A stretch of 6,247 bases of DNA from contig SLNF01000037.1 in assembly GCA_007133145.1 (NCBI GenBank), positions 1 to 6,247 on the forward strand. Reading direction: 5' to 3'. The DNA is from Nitriliruptorales bacterium (lineage in GTDB: Bacteria; Actinomycetota; Nitriliruptoria; Euzebyales; Egibacteraceae). Positions 1-6,247 of the stretch are shown here, one piece after another. Position numbers and translations under genes: made by a program. The notes beneath the pieces are model-generated. The model was given only the letters and a program-made list of their open reading frames with translations. It did not search any database and was not told the origin of the DNA. Within the stretch, counting starts at the first letter, position 1, and each line of letters opens with the position of its first letter.

Positions 1-2357
<2,357 letters not shown>

Positions 2358-2362
2358 GGCCG

Positions 2363-2412
2363 GCGAGGCTGGGCCTCGCGCCCCCGGACCCGGTCGGTTG
2401 CCGCGCGAGGCC
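2363..2412. terminator. Convergent intergenic hairpins, likely bidirectional terminator
   Basis: The 70-bp gap between the two facing genes holds two overlapping perfect inverted repeats. The first has a 7-bp stem, GCGAGGC at 2363-2369 and GCCTCGC at 2373-2379, with loop TGG. The second has a 10-bp stem, GGCCTCGCGC at 2372-2381 and GCGCGAGGCC at 2403-2412, with a 21-nt loop. They share 2373-2379, so only one can form at a time. There is no T-tract on either side, as is common in very GC-rich bacteria, so terminator function is inferred from the position between convergent stops and the stem strength. Confidence 0.55.
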
Positions 2413-2427
2413 GCGTCGCACCCGTCC

Positions 2428-3297
2428 TCAGCGCGCCCCGCGCACGGCCACGGCGACGGCGACGAGGGCGATGCCGGCGATCTCCGCGGCGGCGAGCACC
2501 TGGCCGAGCACGAGGTAGCCGACGACCGCGGCGGTCGCCGGCAGCAGGGCGATGAGCAGCGCGAACGTCGACGGTCCGACGCGGCGTAGGACGACCTGGT
2601 CGAGGGCGTAGGGCACGGCGTTGGAGAGCACGCCGAGCGAGAGCCCCGTCGCGAGCAGCGCCGCGTCGGCAAGCGCCGGCGTCGCCCCGGGCGCGGCGAT
2701 CGGCGCGATCGCGAGCGCGCCGAGGGCCATGCCGGCTGCGAGGGAGTCCAGCCCCGAGCCCCGGCGGGCCACCGCCGAGCCGAGGAGGATGTAGAGCGCC
2801 CAGAAGCCTGCGGCGAGCAGCGCGAAGCCGACCCCCGCCGGTGAGCCCTCCCACTGCACGTCGGCGAGCAGCGCGATCCCGCCGACGGCGAGGACGAGGG
2901 CGGTGACCTGGCGCCGCGAGCGGCTGCCGGCCGCGGCCACGACGATCGGGCCGAGGAACTCGATGGCGACCGCGGTGCCGACGGGCAGGCGCTCGATCGC
3001 GAGGTAGAAGGTGAGGTTCATCGCCGCGAGGGCGGTGCCGAACGCCGCGACGAGCAGGAGACGCTCGCGGTCCCACGAGCCGCGCCAGGGTCGGCGCCAG
3101 GCGAGCAGGACGAGCGCGGCGCCGACGGTGCGCAGCCACGCGACCCCCGGGGCGGGCACGACCTCGAACATCCCGACGGCGAGGGCCGCGCCGAGGTACA
3201 TCGACGTCGCGCCGACGATGAAGAGCGCGGGCGCGGGGATGCGGTCGGTGAGGCGGCCGGCGACGCCCGGCTCGCCCGCGGCGGGGAGTGGGGCCAT
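2428..3297 (-). CDS. EamA/DMT-family transporter, RhtA-like exporter
   Basis: A 289-residue integral membrane protein, the usual length for the ten-helix drug/metabolite transporter superfamily with two EamA repeats. Almost the whole chain from about residue 25 is hydrophobic helices. The segment AMNLTFYLAIERLPVGTAVA followed by EFLGP closely matches E. coli RhtA, a threonine/homoserine exporter, from memory. The second repeat ends with YALDQVVLRRVGPSTFALL and a final helix. Likely role: efflux of an amino acid or similar small metabolite using the proton gradient; the actual substrate cannot be read from sequence. The start is the ATG at 3297-3295, just before MAPLPAAGE. The frame stays open far upstream to about 4080, but that part is Arg/Pro-rich non-coding-type sequence opposite other genes. 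No good Shine-Dalgarno precedes the ATG, so the start may be leaderless or slightly misplaced. It converges with the ATPase gene and diverges from the zinc-ribbon gene. Confidence 0.9.
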   Translation of the reverse strand: MAPLPAAGEPGVAGRLTDRIPAPALFIVGATSMYLGAALAVGMFEVVPAPGVAWLRTVGAALVLLAWRRPWRGSWDRERLLLVAAFGTALAAMNLTFYLAIERLPVGTAVAIEFLGPIVVAAAGSRSRRQVTALVLAVGGIALLADVQWEGSPAGVGFALLAAGFWALYILLGSAVARRGSGLDSLAAGMALGALAIAPIAAPGATPALADAALLATGLSLGVLSNAVPYALDQVVLRRVGPSTFALLIALLPATAAVVGYLVLGQVLAAAEIAGIALVAVAVAVRGAR

Positions 3298-3459
3298 CGA
3301 CGGCAGCCTAACGGCCGGTCCTCGCAGAGGTCCCGGGTCCCTCCTGCGATGGGCCGCTTGGCCCGGCGGGGGAGTTGCCGACCGCGCAGGGTGCGGGTTG
3401 ACCGGGTGCGCCGTCCGCGGCAAACGCGGGGGTGGGCGGCCGACCGAGGGAGGTGCGCG
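3298..3459. promoter_or_regulatory. Divergent intergenic region, weak promoter candidates
   Basis: This 162-bp gap separates the exporter (minus) from the zinc-ribbon gene (plus), so it should hold promoters for both. On the plus strand TTGACC at 3398-3403 is a fair -35 box; 17 bp downstream lies CAAACG at 3421-3426, a poor -10. On the minus strand TAGGCT ends shortly before the exporter ATG and fits a loose TAnnnT -10, with no clear -35. A small hairpin, GGGCC at 3351-3355 with GGCCC at 3360-3364, lies in the middle. None is decisive. Confidence 0.3.
3448..3453 (+). promoter_or_regulatory. Shine-Dalgarno GGGAGG for the zinc-ribbon gene
   Basis: GGGAGG ends six bases before the GTG at 3460. 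This spacing decides the start: the in-frame ATG at 3349 has no comparable site and would add Arg-rich, low-complexity sequence. Confidence 0.8.
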
Positions 3460-3783
3460 GTGAGCGCCAACGGGCAGAGCCCCTCGAGCCGCTCTCACGC
3501 CTCGACGCCCGCCTCGCGCTTCCGCGCCCTGGAGTTCGAGCGCTGCCCCGACTGCCGGATGGATCCGCTGTCGGGTCGCGGGTTCCGCGCCTGCCGTCAG
3601 CCGCGCTGCCCGTTCATCCCCCGCGAGCTCGACCCCGTCTGTCCCGACTGCGGCTACGACGTCGCCAACGACCACGGCACGCCCGCGTGCGGCGGCTCTG
3701 GCGTCTGCGCGTTCGCCGCCGACGAGGGGCCGCGTCGGGTGGCGCTCCTGCACGCCTGGCGCGAGCGCCACGAGCTCGACTGA
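3460..3783 (+). CDS. Hypothetical protein with twin four-cysteine zinc-ribbon-like modules
   Basis: A 107-residue protein starting at GTG, chosen for the strong ribosome site six bases upstream. Residues 1-20 are Ser/Ala/Pro-rich and probably disordered. Two cysteine modules follow. Module one is C29-P-D-C32, twelve residues, C45, four residues, C50. Module two is C61-P-D-C64, twelve residues, C77, five residues, C83. The matched CPDC knuckles and equal central spacing suggest an internal duplication in which each half binds one zinc ion (inference). A short charged helix-like tail runs from about 91 to 107 (RRVALLHAWRERHELD). There is no signal peptide or membrane segment, so it is probably cytoplasmic. 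I do not recognise a named family. Such ribbons serve in nucleic-acid binding, protein contacts or structure, and nothing here picks one. It lies upstream of and in the same direction as the pnt genes but is separated from them by 83 bp and a hairpin, so co-transcription is uncertain. Confidence 0.8.
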   Translation: MSANGQSPSSRSHASTPASRFRALEFERCPDCRMDPLSGRGFRACRQPRCPFIPRELDPVCPDCGYDVANDHGTPACGGSGVCAFAADEGPRRVALLHAWRERHELD

Positions 3784-3794
3784 CCGCAAGGGGG

Positions 3795-3824
3795 TTCGCC
3801 TGCCGGCGGGCAGGCCGCTACCGT
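3795..3824 (+). promoter_or_regulatory. Possible pntAA promoter
   Basis: TACCGT at 3819-3824 fits the TAnnnT -10 pattern of high-GC bacteria. TTCGCC at 3795-3800, 18 bp upstream, is a weak -35. A start near 3831 would give a leader of about 36 bases ending in the strong ribosome site. Based on pattern only. Confidence 0.3.
3798..3815 (+). terminator. Hairpin between the zinc-ribbon gene and pntAA
   Basis: A perfect 7-bp inverted repeat, GCCTGCC at 3798-3804 and GGCAGGC at 3809-3815, closes a GGCG loop 15 bases after the zinc-ribbon stop codon. It could be a terminator for that gene, though there is no T-tract. It also falls almost exactly between the candidate -35 and -10 boxes of the pnt promoter, so an operator is the alternative. 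Confidence 0.4.
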
Positions 3825-3855
3825 TGCGCCTCGCACGAGCGGCAGTGGGCACTGC

Positions 3856-3865
3856 GGAGGTGATC
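3856..3865 (+). promoter_or_regulatory. Extended Shine-Dalgarno GGAGGTGATC for pntAA
   Basis: Ten consecutive bases, GGAGGTGATC, are complementary to the conserved bacterial 16S rRNA 3' end (GATCACCTCC). The GGAGG core ends six bases before the ATG at 3867. This fixes the start and predicts very efficient initiation. Confidence 0.85.
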
Positions 3866-3866
3866 G

Positions 3867-5003
3867 ATGGCGGTCTTGATGGTGGTGCGCGAGACGGCGC
3901 CCGGCGAGCGCCGCGTCGCCGCGACGCCGGAGTCGGTGGGGCGCCTCGCCGCGCTCGGCCTCGACGTCCGCGTCGAGACCGGAGCTGGTGCGCACGCCCA
4001 CCACGACGACGACGCCTACCGCGAGGCGGGCGCGACGATCGTCGAGGGCGAGGCCGTCGCCGAGGCCGACCTCGTCGCACGCGTCGCGCCGCCCACGCTC
4101 GAGGAGGTCGGCCGGCTCGCCGAGGGCGCGGTCCTGCTGAGCTTCATCGCCCCGCACCGCAACCTCGACGTCGTCGACGAGCTCGCGCAACGCCGCGTCA
4201 CGACGCTCGCGATGGAGCTCGTGCCGCGCATCAGCCGCGCGCAGTCGATCGACGCGCTGTCGAGCCAGGCGAACATCGCCGGCTACCGCGCGGTCATCAC
4301 CGCCGCCTACGCCCTCGACAAGTACTTCCCGCTCTTCATGACCGCGGCGGGCACGATCCGCCCGGCCACCGTCGTCGTCCTCGGCGCCGGGGTCGCGGGG
4401 CTGCAGGCGGTGGCCACCGCCAAGCGGCTCGGCGCCGTCGTCTACGTCTCCGACATCCGCGAGGCGGCGCGCGAGGAGGTCGCCTCCCTCGGTGGGGAGT
4501 TCATCGAGGTCCCCGACGCCGAGGACGCCACCGGGGAGGGCGGCTACGCCAAGGAGGTGGGCGAGGACTTCCTCGCCCGCCAGCGCCGCGCGCTCTCGGA
4601 GCGGCTCGCGAAGGCCAACGCCGTCATCACCACCGCGCAGATCCCCGGACGGCCCGCGCCGGAGCTCGTCACCGCCGAGATGGTCGAGGTGATGCCGGCC
4701 GGCTCGGTCGTCATCGACCTCGCCGCCGCCGACGGCGGCAACTGCGCGCTCACCGACCCCGACGGCGAGGTCGAGCACGGCGGGGTGCGCATCATCCCCG
4801 GCCAGGACTTCCCGGCGCAGATGCCCGGCGAGGCCAGCGCGGTCTACGGCCGCAACATCGCGAACTTCGCGGGCCTGCTCGTCACCGAGGGGTCCGTGGC
4901 CGTCGACCGCGACGACGCGGTCGTCGACGGGGCGCTGCTGACCCATGACGGCGAGGTCACCCACGACCGCACCGCTGAGACCCTCGCAGGAGGTGACCGC
5001 TGA
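3867..5003 (+). CDS. pntAA: NAD(P)+ transhydrogenase, alpha-1 subunit (NAD(H)-binding domain I)
   Basis: The soluble 378-residue subunit binds NAD(H) on the cytoplasmic face and passes hydride to NADP+ bound on PntB, driven by proton re-entry. The N-terminal half resembles alanine dehydrogenase (RETAPGERRVAATPE near the start). The RQD-loop motif known from Rhodospirillum rubrum is intact, with Arg121, Gln126 and Asp129 in PRISRAQSIDALSSQAN, at the same spacing as R127/Q132/D135 there. The Rossmann motif GAGVAG lies at 173-178, followed by SDIRE with Asp196 at the end of the second strand, which favours NAD over NADP. The mobile-loop region AQIPGRPAPELVT is present. The protein ends after domain I and lacks the membrane helices of E. 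coli PntA; these are supplied by the next gene, as in three-subunit enzymes. The start is ATG 3867, backed by the extended ribosome site. The stop TGA overlaps the next ATG by one base. Length is normal for the family. Confidence 0.97.
   Translation: MAVLMVVRETAPGERRVAATPESVGRLAALGLDVRVETGAGAHAHHDDDAYREAGATIVEGEAVAEADLVARVAPPTLEEVGRLAEGAVLLSFIAPHRNLDVVDELAQRRVTTLAMELVPRISRAQSIDALSSQANIAGYRAVITAAYALDKYFPLFMTAAGTIRPATVVVLGAGVAGLQAVATAKRLGAVVYVSDIREAAREEVASLGGEFIEVPDAEDATGEGGYAKEVGEDFLARQRRALSERLAKANAVITTAQIPGRPAPELVTAEMVEVMPAGSVVIDLAAADGGNCALTDPDGEVEHGGVRIIPGQDFPAQMPGEASAVYGRNIANFAGLLVTEGSVAVDRDDAVVDGALLTHDGEVTHDRTAETLAGGDR
4988..4996 (+). promoter_or_regulatory. Shine-Dalgarno AGGAGGTGA for pntAB
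   Basis: AGGAGGTGA lies inside the last codons of pntAA, with its GGAGG core ending nine bases before the ATG at 5003. It fixes the pntAB start and allows independent or re-initiated translation. Confidence 0.8.
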
Positions 5004-5284
5004 TGGGCACGCTGCTCGTGAGCGTCTACGTCTTCGTGCTCGCCGCGTTCCTCGGCTTCGAGCTCATCAACAAGGTGCCGCCGACGCTGCACACCCCGCT
5101 GATGTCCGGCGCGAACGCCATGTCGGGCATCACGATCATCGGCGCGCTGACCCTCGTGACCGTCGCTGACCCCGACACGAGCGTGCTGCTCGGCACGGCG
5201 GCGCTCGTGCTCGCCACGGTCAACGTCGTCGGCGGGTTCCTCGTCACCGACCGCATGCTCTCGACCTTCTCGAGGCGGAACTGA
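5003..5284 (+). CDS. pntAB: NAD(P)+ transhydrogenase, alpha-2 subunit (membrane part)
   Basis: A 93-residue membrane protein with three predicted helices (about 4-22, 37-55 and 60-80). It corresponds to the C-terminal membrane helices of E. coli PntA and forms part of the proton-translocating domain II with PntB. The family signature LHTPLMSGANAMSGI is present at residues 29-43, including the conserved His30. At the position of Thermus thermophilus His42 it has Ser41. It starts at ATG 5003, overlapping the pntAA stop in TGATG, and its own TGA overlaps the pntB start in the same way. This indicates translational coupling and equal production of the three subunits. Normal length for the alpha-2 family. 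Confidence 0.96.
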   Translation: MGTLLVSVYVFVLAAFLGFELINKVPPTLHTPLMSGANAMSGITIIGALTLVTVADPDTSVLLGTAALVLATVNVVGGFLVTDRMLSTFSRRN

Positions 5285-6247
5285 TGGGCGCCGACGTCCT
5301 CGCCCTCCTCGCGCTGGGCTCCGTCGCCCTCTTCGTCGTCGGGCTCAAGCGCCTCAGCCGCATCCGGACCGCCCGCAGCGGCAACGCGCTCATGGCCGCT
5401 GGCATGCTCCTCGCCGTCGTCATCACCCTCGTCGAGCAGGGCCTCGTCGACTACCGCTGGATCGCAGGCGGCCTCGTGGTCGGCGCTGCGGGGGGCGTGG
5501 CCATCGTGCTGCGCGCCAAGGCCACGGCGATGCCGGAGATCGTCGCCCGCTTCAACGGCTTCGGTGGGGCCGCCTCGGCGCTCGTCGCGCTCTCGCTGTT
5601 CTGGCTCAACGTCGTCGAGCGCACCGGTGCGGGCACCGCTGCCGACGAGCTCGGCGCGACCTCCGCGACGACGCTCGTGCTCTCGGTGCTCATCGGCGCG
5701 ACGACCTTCAGCGGCAGCATCATCGCCGAGCTCAAGCTCCGCGGGGTCATCAAGGGCCAGCCGTCGATCCCGCTGCGCGGCGCCGTCATGGGCCTGCTCG
5801 TGCTCGGTGGGCTCGCCCTCGGGGGCGTGGCCGTCCTCACCATCGACGACCCCACGCTCGCCGCCGCGCTCGTGCTCGGCCTCCTCGCGGTCAGCCTCGT
5901 CGCCGGGCTCATCCTCGTCACGCCGATCGGCGGGGCGGACATGCCGGTGGTCATCAGCCTGCTCAACTCGCTGTCGGGGCTCGCGGCCGCGGCCACCGGC
6001 TTCGCGCTCGCGAACAACCTCCTCATCATCGCGGGGACGATCGTCGGCGCCGCCGGACTCATCCTCACCCAGATCATGTGCGCGGCGATGAACCGCTCGC
6101 TGCTCAACGTCATGGTCGGCGGCTACGGCACCGACGCCCCCAGCGGCGACGCCGCGGAGTACGAGAGCATCGTCTCCGCCGACGCCGAGGAGGCCGCGAT
6201 GGTCCTCGAGGCGGCGCAGTCGGTCATCATCGTGCCCGGCTACGGCC
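5284..6247 (+). CDS. pntB: NAD(P)+ transhydrogenase, beta subunit, 3'-truncated
   Basis: The beta subunit carries most of the proton-conducting membrane domain II and the C-terminal NADP(H)-binding domain III. From ATG 5284 the frame runs uninterrupted to the window edge: 321 residues of an expected 460-480. Residues 1 to about 280 are strongly hydrophobic helices. Family motifs include KATAMPEIVARFNGFGG (about 79-95) and IGGADMPVVISLLNSLSGLA with Asp219 and Asn228, matching E. coli Asp213 and Asn222. Further on are QIMCAAMNRSLLNVMVGGYG and the linker into domain III. The sequence stops at VIIVPGYG, the start of the NADP-binding GYGMAVAQ-type motif. The position of E. coli His91 is Asn91 here. 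The start overlaps the pntAB stop (TGATG), with a modest GAGG at 5272-5275. Identity is certain; only the cofactor domain is unseen. Confidence 0.97.
   Translation, partial: MGADVLALLALGSVALFVVGLKRLSRIRTARSGNALMAAGMLLAVVITLVEQGLVDYRWIAGGLVVGAAGGVAIVLRAKATAMPEIVARFNGFGGAASALVALSLFWLNVVERTGAGTAADELGATSATTLVLSVLIGATTFSGSIIAELKLRGVIKGQPSIPLRGAVMGLLVLGGLALGGVAVLTIDDPTLAAALVLGLLAVSLVAGLILVTPIGGADMPVVISLLNSLSGLAAAATGFALANNLLIIAGTIVGAAGLILTQIMCAAMNRSLLNVMVGGYGTDAPSGDAAEYESIVSADAEEAAMVLEAAQSVIIVPGYG

Noticed and set aside
3432..3863. A 143-residue plus-strand frame overlapping the zinc-ribbon gene
   Set aside because: It is Arg/Pro/Leu-rich with no motif. The other frame has ordered cysteine modules and a well-placed ribosome site.
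3298..4080. In-frame upstream extension of the exporter gene to a 550-residue protein
   Set aside because: The added 261 residues are Arg/Pro low-complexity and lie antisense to the zinc-ribbon gene and the start of pntAA. The family length of about 290 residues fits the ATG at 3297.
3654..4964. A 436-residue minus-strand open frame opposite pntAA
   Set aside because: It has Asp/Gly/Arg/His-rich shadow composition and the opposite strand encodes an unmistakable transhydrogenase subunit.
5451..6113. A 220-residue minus-strand frame opposite pntB
   Set aside because: It is Ser/Ala/Thr/Pro-rich shadow sequence; the plus strand encodes conserved PntB motifs throughout.

Overview
This is an ordinary housekeeping and transport stretch from a very GC-rich bacterium. 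Third codon positions are almost always G or C, with heavy use of CTC, GTC, GAC and GAG. High GC, strong GGAGG ribosome sites, a GTG start and a three-subunit transhydrogenase fit an actinobacterium, possibly a deep-branching lineage. That placement is inference from composition and gene style, not from a marker gene. There is no CRISPR array, tRNA, rRNA, insertion sequence or phage gene.

Layout. (1) From the left edge to 2357, plus strand: the C-terminal part of a P-type (P2-like) cation-transporting ATPase, cut off by the window start. (2) 2358-2427: a short convergent intergenic region with two mutually exclusive GC-rich hairpins, probably a shared terminator. (3) 2428-3297, minus strand: an EamA/DMT-family exporter resembling RhtA. 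(4) 3298-3459: the divergent intergenic region. (5) 3460-3783, plus strand: a 107-residue protein with two tandem four-cysteine zinc-ribbon-like modules, function unknown. (6) 3784-3866: a leader with a hairpin, a possible promoter and an unusually strong Shine-Dalgarno sequence. (7) 3867 to the right edge, plus strand: pntAA-pntAB-pntB, the proton-translocating NAD(P)+ transhydrogenase. Its genes are joined by two TGATG stop/start overlaps, and pntB is cut off at its NADP(H)-binding domain.

How the genes work together. Only the three pnt genes clearly form one unit: PntAA binds NAD(H), PntAB and the first part of PntB form the membrane proton path, and the missing end of PntB binds NADP(H). 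The complex uses the proton gradient to make NADPH from NADH. The ATPase, the exporter and the zinc-ribbon protein have no evident functional link to it beyond adjacency.

I did not find a convincing new multi-gene system. The points most worth a second look are the twin zinc-ribbon protein, the apparent absence of the proton-channel histidine at both positions known from E. coli and Thermus transhydrogenases, the altered ion-ligand residues of the ATPase, and the competing hairpins between the convergent genes.
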